From Bedellia somnulentella (taxonomy: Eukaryota; Arthropoda; Insecta; Lepidoptera; Bedelliidae), in the NCBI GenBank assembly GCA_963576735.1, contig OY755191.1, forward strand, positions 11,933,608 to 11,997,607: 64,000 bases of DNA, read 5' to 3'. Shown here piece by piece: positions 55,186 to 64,000 of the stretch. Each line of letters opens with the position of its first letter. Within the stretch, counting starts at the first letter, position 1. The position numbers and the translations under genes are program-made. The notes under the pieces were generated by a model. The model saw nothing but the letters and a program-made list of their open reading frames with translations. It had not been told where the DNA came from and made no database searches.

Positions 55186-55620
55186 AATCTTTTTGTTCAT
55201 GAAAACCTCACGTGGGGATTATTACTAATAAATAAAGGAAAGAAAAATTTCGGCACAGGCGGGAATCGAACCCTGTGCCTGTGTCGAAATTTTTATTTCT
55301 TTTATTTATTAGTAATAATCCCCACATGAGGTTTTCATGAACAAAAAGATTTAAATTATGTGATAGTTAGGCGTTTTCAACATTTGCATTCTATCTGAAA
55401 AGATGGACAAGTGGCTTTCCGAATTAGTAAAAATTCGGAGCTAGAAAACGCAAACACTACTTAAACGTGTAAAAGAAATAAAGGATAGAAGAATTTCGCG
55501 CTGGCAGCCATTGAAACGGTGGCTCAATTGGCAAAGCGTCGGGGCGTATACCCGAGGTCACGGGTTCGATTCCCGCCTGTGTCGAAATTATTCTTTCCTT
55601 TATTTATTCTTTATTTATTA
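55186..55620 (-). repeat. Family G element, long form (isomer I)
   Basis: The left 170 bases are a long palindrome centred near 55262 (arms about 85-95 bp). To its right come the head region (GTGATAGTTAGGCG) and the tRNA-like segment in sense (GGCTCAATTGGCAAAGCG, GGGTTCGATTCCCGCC), ending at TTTATTTATT. The right arm is the inverse of part of the left. Confidence 0.85.
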
Positions 55621-55632
55621 GTAGTTAGTTTT

Positions 55633-55881
55633 GCTGTGTAGTGTCGGCTTAGAATAGCACTTGCCCATTTCTTCCGGTGGGTGTACGTAAGAGGCGACTA
55701 ACGGTATTGGGGCTTTTAAGTGATTTTTGGGCGATGCGGTTGGAGATCCATCACCAACAAACTTTATTTTACCATCTTTTCCCCACTCAACTTTCCAAAA
55801 GTGGCTGAGGAATTTCTAATTCCTTAGCTCTGGCTAACCCTTCTAGGGATTTACAGCCGTGAGTATATGTATGTATGTATG
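55633..55881 (+). repeat. SINE-A, full length
   Basis: GCTGTGTAGTGTCGGC to GTGAGTATATGTATGTATG, wedged between family G and the LINE. Confidence 0.88.
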
Positions 55882-55882
55882 T

Positions 55883-57408
55883 TATTAGTTTTTAAAACCA
55901 TTAACCTTAAAAAAACCGACATAACAGGAATGACAGTTTTCTTCATAAACAGAATAATAAATATAATCGCTCCCCATTTAACGATACTTTTTAACAAATG
56001 TATAGATACTCGTATAGGAGAATTTCCAGTCTGTATGAAGTTAAGTAGGCTCATCCCACTACATAAATCAGGAGATAGTCAGGACTTTACCAATTATAGG
56101 CCTATTTCTATTTTACCAGTTCTCAGTAAAGTTTTTGAGAAAATCATGTCCAACCAAATGCTTTCATATTTCAACGAACATAATATTTTCCATGACGAGC
56201 AATATGGTTTCACCAAAGGTAGGTCTACTGTAGATGCAGGAGTGTCACTGAAACATATTTTTAATTCATGGGAAAACTCCCGGGATGCGTTAGGTATATT
56301 TTGTGACCTCACAAAAGCTTTTGATTGTGTAAAAAAGGAAATCGCGTTGATTAAACTTAAATGTTACGGTTTTGACGAGCAAGCACTGAAATTAATGGCA
56401 TCATATCTAAATAAAATAACTTTAAAGGTTGATATTAATGGAACTACGTCGGAGGGATCAGAAATAGAGATGGGCGTTTCTCAGGGTTCTATACTTGGCC
56501 CATTACTGTTCCTGATTTACATCAATGATTTACCATTTATGGTACAAAAGTATTCTGAGATAGTTATGTTTGCAGATGACACTTCTTTAATATTTAATGT
56601 ATTGAGATCTTCTACATCTCTTGACGATGTAAATAAAGCTATCTCACTGGTATTGCATTGGTTTACTGTAAATAACCTGGTTCTGAATGCCAAAAAAACT
56701 AAATGGATTAAATTTACTTTACCGAATGTTAGACAAGTTGAGGCAAATATTGTTATTGACAGTGAAAAAGTAGAATTAATGAAAGAGACAAAATTCCTAG
56801 GGATAATAATCGATTCTAAGTTGCAATGGAGACCCCATATACTAACACTTTCTAAAAGGCTGAGCTCAGCAGCGTATGCCGTGCGTAAGATTAGAGAAAT
56901 AGCAGACATAGAAACAGCTCGCATTGTTTATTTCAGTCATTTCCACAGCATTATGTCTTACGGTATTTTATTATGGGGTAAAGCGGCTGATGTTCATAAA
57001 GTTTTTGTCTTATAAAAGCGAGCTATCCGATCTATCTACATGTTAAGGTCGAGGTATTCGTTGCGCGAAAAATTTAAAGATATTGGCATTTTAACTGTCC
57101 CTTGTCAATACATATTTGAGAATTTAATGTATGCCAAAAAGCATATTGGACAATTTAGTAAAGTTAGTGATAATAGGCATATTGTTAACACTCGAAATAA
57201 GGACAAATTTAACGTACCGAAGTGAAGAATTCATAAAGTAAGTAACTCCATTATGGGACTATCCCTCAAAATGTACAACAAACTTCCTTCTGACATATTG
57301 GAATTGCCTGTGGCATCTTTTAAAAAGGCAATTAAAGTCATGCTTTTAAAGAAATCTTATTACAGTGTTCAAGATTTTTTAAACGACAAGAACCCAACGC
57401 GCACATGA
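55883..57408 (+). pseudogene. 5'-truncated LINE reverse transcriptase, two stops
   Basis: One frame with two nonsense codons (TAA at 57013-57015, TGA at 57223-57225) and no frameshift. Motifs in order: LSRLIPLHKSGD and NYRPISILPVLSKVFEKIMS (finger region), QYGFTKGRSTVDA, FCDLTKAFDCV (first catalytic Asp), GVSQGSILGPLLFLIYINDL, FADDTSL (catalytic pair), FLGIIIDS, then a C-terminal tail with YNKLPSDILELPVASFKKAI and YYSVQDFLNDKNP. This is a Jockey/CR1-group LINE by motif style. The endonuclease and N-terminal RT are missing. Because the catalytic residues are all intact, decay is recent. The 3' UTR continues to about 57690 with AAAATAAAC. Confidence 0.88.
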
Positions 57409-57690
57409 CCGTGTCCCTAAAGCTATATATATAAATCTTCCCTCGTTATTCCCAGGAATAATTGTCTGGTGAGGATTTTTCTTCTCAAGTTATGTGATTG
57501 GTTTTTGTGATGGAACCATACTTTGAAAAAATGAAAAAATGTGAATGTAAAGAGTTTCTTTGTTGCTTCTTCTCTTTACGAACACCATCCAAAGCAACGT
57601 ACTAATGATAAATTTAAAAAAATTGACGTTCAAAAAATGTTAGTTGTCAACTTAATTTTGAAAAATAAACTTTTTGACTTTTTTTTACAC
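57409..57690 (+). repeat. 3' UTR of the 55.9-kb LINE
   Basis: It contains TTATTCCCAGGAATAATTGT and GTTCAAAAAATG and ends AAAAATAAACTTTTTGAC. The 44720-45191 copy matches it in reverse. Confidence 0.8.
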
Positions 57691-57702
57691 TTTTGACCCA
57701 TA

Positions 57703-57831
57703 ACCATATATTGACCTTTATTTTACCATCTTTTCCCCCACTGAATTTTCAAAAGTGGCTGAGGTATTTCTAATTCCTTTCCTCTAGCTACTCCTACTAG
57801 GGATTTTACTTTAGTATATGTATGTATATAT
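57703..57831 (+). repeat. SINE-A, tail half
   Basis: GACCTTTATTTTACCATC to TTTAGTATATGTATG. Confidence 0.75.
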
Positions 57832-58136
57832 GAATTAGGTTTATATCTGTAATGTTTATGTTTTTGTAAATAAATAAATATAAAATGAATGATAATTATT
57901 TTTATTTTTAAAACACAATATGGTAACATATTTATGCTCAATAACGATAAATATACTTAACTCTTTAAAGGCTAGTTAACATAAAATATGGAACCTACAC
58001 TAATACTGGATCTGAGCTAGAAGCATCAAATACACTGTGCTTCAATACAGTAAGGCCAGTGTTTAGCATATAGAGTACCCATTTAGCACTCGAGTATTTA
58101 CAATGATAATAATATAAATCAAAACTACCCTAATAT

Positions 58137-58362
58137 AAATAAACGGTTACAGCTATTAATCCCTAGAAGGGGTGACCAGAGCTTCAGAGAAAAATATTAA
58201 ATAGCTACATTTGGAAGTTAAGTGTGGAAAAGATAGTGATATAAAGGTTATTGGTGATGGGTCTTCAACCACATCAACCAAAAATCACTTGAAATGCATT
58301 AATAACCCTTAGTTGCATCTTATCAACATCCATCGCGATATATGGGTTAGTGCCTTTCGAAT
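58137..58362 (-). repeat. SINE-A, diverged
   Basis: ACAGCTATTAATCCCTAGAA to GGGTTAGTGCCTTTCGAATG. A SINE-B tail scrap (ATAAGCGGCGTGAACG) follows at 58375. Confidence 0.65.
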
Positions 58363-58424
58363 GTGTCCTTCGGAGATAAGCGGCGTGAACGTTTAAGTTT
58401 GATATAAGAATAACAAAGTTATCT

Positions 58425-58700
58425 ATACTTATAATAAATCTGTAGAGGTCAATTCTGTACATGAAATATATTTTCAAAATAACTAGCAGGGGGTAATTAG
58501 GGATCGATACTGATGCCAAAAATGCAATCAGTAAAATTTTTGTCTGTCTGTCTGTCTGTCGGTTTGTATGTTCCTTATGGAAACAAAAACTACTCGACGG
58601 ATTTTAACGAAAAATGGTACAATTATTCTTCATAGTCCTGGGCAGGTTATAGTATACTTTTCGGCAAAGAAGTGAAGTAAATCCACTAGTAAAGTAAATA
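58425..58700 (+). repeat. Dispersed repeat I
   Basis: GTAGAGGTCAATTCTGTACA, AACTAGCAGGGGGTAATTAG, a (TGTC)n run and GACGGATTTTAACG. I recognise the text as a frequent lepidopteran repeat of uncertain class. Confidence 0.6.
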
Positions 58701-59371
58701 AATACATAATTACATACGCTATATGTGAAATACTGTCTGTGAGGGATGACTTTTTTATATCACTACATCCTAAGAACTCAAGACAATTCTAAAAAAGGAG
58801 GTCAGCCCTGGCTACCCTTGTCCTAGTAAAACAAGAACAATAGCAACCCTACTGTAATCAGATAGATTTCAAAGAACACTTGGTTGAAAACTAAATGAAA
58901 ACCGCATATAAATATTAAAGAAGATCTAAACTTCCATCGCACAGGACAGACATAGAGACGAACTCTTATTTAATTCAGCTCCGCATTTCGCTCGAACGGT
59001 TCAAATCCATAGAGAGTATGCTCAACATTTTACCACCGAATTATATTCCCAACGAATTCGGATTTTATTAAAGCTAAAATCGCTCTGACAGCTATGAAAT
59101 GCTTGTGCATTCAGCTGGCGTTAGTATTTCTGTTCATCCTTTTGAAAGATGTTAAAATTTTCCTGTCAATATGCAGCCAGGATTGTGTCCTATGAGAATT
59201 CGTGTATTCTGTTCGGTGTGCCGCGAGCAGGGATGCATTTAGGAATTTAGATCAGCTGAAACCTCGAACGATCAGTGCCGGATTATGTTGAATTTGGAAA
59301 TGGTGTCACTAGTCTTTGGTGTAGTTTGGGTGAATTGGGGATTCGGTTTTGATGAGAATTTTGTGAATTTA
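58701..59371. other. No feature supported
   Basis: A 33-codon frame at 59094 (MKCLCIQLALVFLFILL) is hydrophobic but lacks exon borders. Otherwise nothing was recognised. Confidence 0.3.
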
Positions 59372-59770
59372 GATATTTCTAATAAATACAGAATAAATAA
59401 GGAAAAGAAAATTCGACACCAGCGGAGATAGAACCCACAACCTCGGCGTATACGCCCCCGTCGCTCTGCCAATTGGGCTATAGTGTCAATGGCTTCTAGT
59501 GCGAAATTTTTCTTTCCTTTGTTTCTTTTTACACTTTTTAAGTAGTGTTAACGTTGCCTACCTCAGTTTTTTTACAAATTCGGAAGGCCAATGAATGAAT
59601 AGAATGCAAATGTTGAGAACGCCTAACTATCATGTAATTAGAATGTTTTTTATTTCATAAAAAGGTATGTGTTGATTATTACTAACAAATAAAGAATATC
59701 TAATATACTCGTATCTATTATTAATTGGAAATAATCCCCACATGAGGTTTTCATGAAAAAAATCATTCTA
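59372..59770 (+). repeat. Family G element, long form, diverged (isomer I)
   Basis: It has the same order as 29911: AATAAATACAGAATAAATAA, antisense tRNA-like segment, head region, then a palindrome whose outer end is ATGAGGTTTTCATG and TTCTAATTATA. Confidence 0.75.
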
Positions 59771-60879
59771 ATTATAGGGGAAGATATTTTTAACTTTTTG
59801 CAAACTAATATGAGAGATGAGGTACGTATAATACGTATCAACAAATTAAGTAGATATGTCTAGAAAATTGATGCAAACAATAACATTCAAAGCCCCAATA
59901 AAAAAATTAAAAGAAAAACTTATACAAATACAAATATTATTTATTTCAAAAAACGGTTCATACATTGCTATACAGTGGTCTCCACACTAGGCGCGTAGCC
60001 TGTATAGTGGCGGCCAAAAAATATTAACAGTCCAAATTTTCGTGGCGCATGCAACCAGTTGGTTTAAAATAATTTAACTTAACTTAAATATAGTATAGGA
60101 TGGTAATATTTTTATTTAACAATAAAACAATACTTTTAAAACCAGGCTGGGTAATACAATGGTTTATCTAACTTACTTAAAAAGGTATTTCAATATTCCT
60201 TGTTTTCGGTCGCGCGTTGGTTGTATGTTTTATGATAATGAATGTGTGTGGAAGTATGTAAGGGTGCGTATAAGTGTGTGTATATGTGTACTTACTCAGA
60301 AACATTCATAAATCAGTTTTGAAACTTAAATGCCTGAGCTGATTTGGTTATTTGAGGTAAAGATTGTTAAAGGTTTATTTTACCCAAATAGATCCTCCAC
60401 AGATCTACAGTCATTCACAGCACTTGTACTAAATCTAACCCATTAAAATCCACTATTGCCACTACGCCAAATTTATCTCAAACCAACAGAATACTCCCCT
60501 GTATGTCACTTTTAGTGAATTCTAAATACACAACACCACCAAACCGGTTCTCAGAAGTGCTCTGTGTATAATGATGTGTTCACTGATACCGGTAAATGGA
60601 AGCATTATATCGGTTTTCATGTGATAATTACGAGAATCAATAACTATTATTATTGGAATATAAATTTATGGTAAAGCGATACCTTTTTTATGAAGGAATT
60701 TTCTGTTGAAACGTCAGCCGAGTAGCACTATGCTTACTTTTAGTATGGGTGTCTTGCAAAAGAAGGAAAATCACTAGTAATCTTTTATTTTATCAGTTTT
60801 TTAGATACAAAATAATACTATCAGGGAATATTGGTCCGATTCAAGAAACAAATTCAGTGTTAATTATCATTTAATTTAC
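59771..60879. other. No gene recognised
   Basis: AT-rich. (TG)n-like bases lie at about 60240-60295. Confidence 0.3.
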
Positions 60880-61150
60880 ATACATACATATTCTCACGCC
60901 GTTAGTTCCAATTGGGGTAGGCAGAGACTATCGATCGCCACTTTGTACGATCCTGGCAAACCTCTCTGGCTTCGTTTACATCCATCAATCTTTTCATACA
61001 TGCTCTTTTATGCTTCATACTGCGGACACCTGCCTTTTTGAGCACATTTTCTATTTGATCCAAATGTGTCCTCTGAGGTCGTCTTCTACTAAAATTATCT
61101 TCCACATTGGCTCTATATATCTCTTTCACCAATTTACTATAATTAATATA
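60880..61150 (-). pseudogene. LINE-C C-terminus with intact 3' tail
   Basis: On the minus strand: LVKEIYRANVEDNFSRRRPQ, RTHLDQIENVLKKAGVRS, KHKRACMKRLMDVNEAREVC, QDRTKWRSIVSAYPNWN-stop, then GGCGTGAGAATATGTATG. It shows the LINE-C end best. Confidence 0.8.
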
Positions 61151-61189
61151 ACATTTAATATAATTTTTATCGAAATTACTATCAAATAA

Positions 61190-61420
61190 CATACATACAT
61201 ATACTCGCAGCTATAAATCCCTAGAAGGGGTAGCCAGAGCTACGGAATCAGAAATTCCACAGCCACTTTTAGATGTAAAAGCGACAAAAGATGGTAAAAT
61301 AAAGGTTGTTGATGATGGGTCTCAAACCGCATCCCCCCAAAAAAAACATTAAAAACCTCAATACCCTTAGTCGCCTCTTACGCACACTCACGGGAAGAAA
61401 CGGGCTAGCGCCATTCTAAC
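61190..61420 (-). repeat. SINE-A, diverged
   Basis: CTCGCAGCTATAAATCCC to GCTAGCGCCATTCTAACAC. Confidence 0.75.
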
Positions 61421-61827
61421 ACAGCTCTAAAAAAGACTATAAAATAAGTTAACCATAAAAGCAAATTCAGCACAGACAACAAGTAGGTAGGTAATAATGA
61501 GGATGCATGTGATGTGAACCTCATCGCAACGTAGCAAGTAGGTCGGACAGTTTAACTCGAGCCACATTCACATACTGGAGCCTGTACACTTGAATTTGCA
61601 TAAATACCGCTCTAGCCTGCCACTGACTGTTTAGAATGCTGGAGTTTTAAGGACTATTTTGATTGTTATATTAATAATGTTATTAACCTTACTTATTGTT
61701 TACTGATTTTTGTACGTAGGGTGTGTAGGTGTTTAAGTGATTGCTCTAGTAAGGAGTTAATGTCTGTTTAATTATTAAGATTTAATGAACATTCGTTATT
61801 ATACTGCTTTTAAACATATTAAGGGTT
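61421..61827. other. No gene recognised
   Basis: No supported element except a faint SINE-A trace near 61715. Confidence 0.3.
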
Positions 61828-62212
61828 AATAAATAAAGAATAAATAAAGGAAAGAAAAATTTCGACACAGGCGGGATTCATGAACAAAAAGATTTAAATT
61901 ATGTGATAGTTAGGCGTTTTCAACATTTGCATTCTATCTGAAAAGATAGACAAGTGGCCTTCCGAATTAGTAAAAAATTCGGAGATAGGAAACGCAAACA
62001 CTACTAAAACGTGTAAAAGAAATAAAGGATAGAAGAATTTCGCGCTGGCAGCCATTGACACGGTAGCTCAATTGGCAAGAGCGACGGGGGCGTATACCCG
62101 AGGTCGCGGGTTCGAATCCCGCCTGTGTCGAAATTTTTCTTTCCTTTATTTATTCTTTATTTATTAGTAATAATCCCCACATGAGGTTTTCATGAATAGA
62201 AAGATTTAAATT
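61828..62212 (+). repeat. Family G element (isomer II) with 12-bp target duplication
   Basis: ATATTAAGGGTT flanks it at 61816-61827 and 62213-62224. It starts with a 47-base antisense arm (AATAAATAAAG to GACACAGGCGGG). It then runs in sense: GTGATAGTTAGGCG, the head, the tRNA-like segment with GTAGCTCAATTGGC and GGGTTCGAATCCCGCC, and the tail GATTTAAATT. Confidence 0.92.
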
Positions 62213-62224
62213 ATATTAAGGGTT

Positions 62225-63650
62225 CTTTAGATTTACTAAATCTCGAACGAAATAGCACTCAGTATTGTAATAATTTTATTATATCACAAATTTTATTATA
62301 ATAGTTGCAATGGAATGCATTCATTGATCAAAATCTTTACGAGACACGATGAGAGCTCCTGCTTATCAGTTTTTATTGCGTAGTATTTAAAACGTTTTAA
62401 ATATGATATAATAATCAACAACCAATGAAGTGCGTCATGTAAAGGTACTGTCCTCTGAATTGATTCCTCTTATACGGCGATTTATGATCCGTCATTGTCT
62501 TATTTAGAATCCTCTCAAGTTTGAGTAAGATGTAACTAGATTTTCTATTTGATTTCAAACTGATAGGTTGCTGCTGGCTTTGTGGCGTAAGTGGCTTCAT
62601 CTTGAATATATTAGTGAGGTGCCTGACAAGGCTAAGGTGTTTGTATCTTAGCTTAATCAGTAAGACGGAGGTAATAAGTTGATGTTCGTGATCAAGCAAA
62701 ACTCGCAGACCAGACGATATAAATCCAACTAAAAATTATAATAATAAATGAACAATATTTAAATATGATATTTGATAAGTCTCAAGACTCAACTCTAAAA
62801 CGTTAACGCTGTAAATCCCCAAAAATGTGCTGAGGTATTATTCATTCTAAAAATCGCGTGAAATTAATCGGGTGTTAAGAATACTCACGTTTTGCTTGGA
62901 CAGTGCCCTCACGTGTTCTTGTATGAATATTTCACAATAATATTTAATGGTGCTTCTGCAGTCTATGCAGTCGGTGGCGACTGTTCTAAACATTAGTATA
63001 GTGTATCGCTGCCTTAATATCCGTATCGTATAAATTTTTGTTCTTCATACCGAGAGAGGTGAAATACAATCACCTTTGGAAATTTCGAAGTGCAATTTAT
63101 TGTCTCCAGTTTCGTTTGTTGTGTATCCTTAGTTTTGGGAACCATCTTGTAAATTATGGTTAGAAAAAGTTTGGAGTTTGCGTTTAATTTGCTCCGATGT
63201 TGTTCATTTTAGATTCGGGTATAAACAGCAATGTTTCCGTGTAATGTTAATGGTTGGGGAAGAAACTGTTTCTTGAATTTTTGTCACCACCAATGTTTTG
63301 AGTACCCACTTTTGCCTCGGCATTTAAATAAATATAAACGATTTACTATATCTGCTTATTTGTAATACTTTGGTTAATGCTCACATATAAATATGATAAT
63401 ACGTAAAAACATAGATTTATCTAAAATTATATAAAAAGTAGCACATAACAATAGCCGCTTCGGACTTTTTGGTCCTGGCAAAACACTTGCATTTTGCTCA
63501 CACTCGTCAATCTTTTAATGTATATTAGCTGTTTTAGCTTAACTTTATAACTTGTAAGTATTTGGGATACGTTGTTAATTATGAAAAGAAAAAGTGAGAA
63601 AGCTATTTACAAATTTAATACAATAAAGGAGGATGTGTCTAAATGGCCCA
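62225..63650. other. No gene; decayed SINE-B and LINE-C scraps
   Basis: A worn antisense SINE-B lies at about 62795-62935 (AGAATACTCACGTTTTGCTT) and a LINE-C scrap at 63455-63525. The rest is unassigned. Confidence 0.35.
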
Positions 63651-63651
63651 C

Positions 63652-63740
63652 AGGCGGGTGCACACAGAGTGAGCAGCCTTGCGGGGCAAATGTCCCTGCT
63701 CTTGTGCTTCCGTATGTACCCGCGCGGTGTGCACCCGCCT
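63652..63740. repeat. 89-bp GC-rich palindrome
   Basis: AGGCGGGTGCACAC at the left and GTGTGCACCCGCCT at the right are perfect 14-bp inverted repeats around a 61-bp centre. It may be a very small MITE. Confidence 0.6.
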
Positions 63741-63929
63741 AAAGTTGCTATTCACTTGTACTGGTGCAATAAAACTGATATATTACACGAAATGGTTACA
63801 CCAAATCTCTGCAGCTCTTTAGTGTTGAGGGAGTTTGAACATCAACTCAAATCTTAAAGCTGTATAAAGGTGAAGAGGTGGCCAAGGTAATTCTGAAAAT
63901 TATTTGACATTATTTCACATAATAATTGT

Positions 63930-64000
63930 CACATGATTTTCAGAATACCCACGCTTTGCTAGGACACTCGCTTGCACTTATGTGGAAGAAGGCAAGCCTA
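63930..64000 (-). repeat. SINE-B fragment, cut by the window end
   Basis: AATTGTCACATGATTTTCAG and AATACCCACGCTTTGCTAGG resemble the SINE-B body in reverse. Confidence 0.5.

Noticed and set aside
59094..59195. Small secreted peptide or signal-peptide exon
   Set aside because: Hydrophobic start, but only 33 codons, a mediocre start context and no splice sites or conservation evidence.
13100..61420. CRISPR-like array from regularly recurring blocks
   Set aside because: The repeats are about 250-bp SINEs in both orientations at irregular spacing, in a eukaryotic genome.
62055..62130. Functional tRNA gene
   Set aside because: The segment has D- and T-arm words, but the anticodon region varies between copies, position 33 is not T, and it always lies in family G repeats.

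Overview
The window looks like nuclear DNA of a moth or butterfly (Lepidoptera). It is AT-rich and dominated by retroposons. The protein relics match LINE, BEL/Pao and Helitron-like types common in lepidopteran genomes. There is no bacterial-style gene density, no rRNA and no convincing functional tRNA gene. Species cannot be named from the sequence.

Layout. At 0.9-6.3 kb lies a young BEL/Pao LTR retrotransposon: 452-bp LTRs with one mismatch, 5-bp target duplication AGTAC, one 1401-codon gag-protease-RT-RNase H frame. Its integrase core has been removed by an apparently in-frame deletion. It sits inside an antisense tRNA-derived SINE. From 6.5 kb to the end, two SINE families fill much of the space. 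SINE-A is about 250 bp with a (TATG)n tail and about 45 copies or fragments on both strands. SINE-B is about 370 bp with a tRNA-like head and a TTATG tail, about 18 copies. LINE-C survives only as 3' ends, and these share their terminal motif with SINE-A, which suggests a SINE/LINE partnership. A third tRNA-containing family, called G here, forms long hairpins with fixed outer ends, 9-14 bp target duplications in three copies, and two internal orientations. Other elements are a 556-bp TRIM (50.0-50.6 kb), several TIR/MITE elements (24.8, 45.2, 49.1-49.7, 53.6-54.1, 63.7 kb), Helitron-like pieces (28.9 and 37.8 kb), a decayed DNA-transposon-like ORF (17.8-18.6 kb) and truncated LINE reverse transcriptases (21.2-21.9, 35.1-35.6, 47.6-47.9, 55.9-57.7 kb).

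Host gene. The only convincing host coding sequence is a first coding exon on the + strand at 51,310-51,498. It has a strong acceptor, an NRF-1/Ewg-type palindrome, two tiny upstream ORFs, an ATG in good context, a signal-peptide-like start (34 codons) and a GTAAGT donor. A promoter-like stretch with a donor at 37.4-37.6 kb could be its non-coding first exon, in which case 37.6-51.3 kb would be one intron full of nested elements. The protein family is not identifiable from 34 residues.

How parts relate. Nesting gives relative ages. SINE-B copies host SINE-A (32.2 kb, 39.1 kb), SINE-E (44.4 kb), the TRIM (50.0 kb) and the BEL element (0.9 kb). SINE-A hosts a MITE (24.8 kb). SINE-B is therefore mostly older than its guests, although one copy (11.6 kb) has a perfect 11-bp target duplication. 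Coordinates of degenerate repeats are accurate to roughly 5-20 bases.
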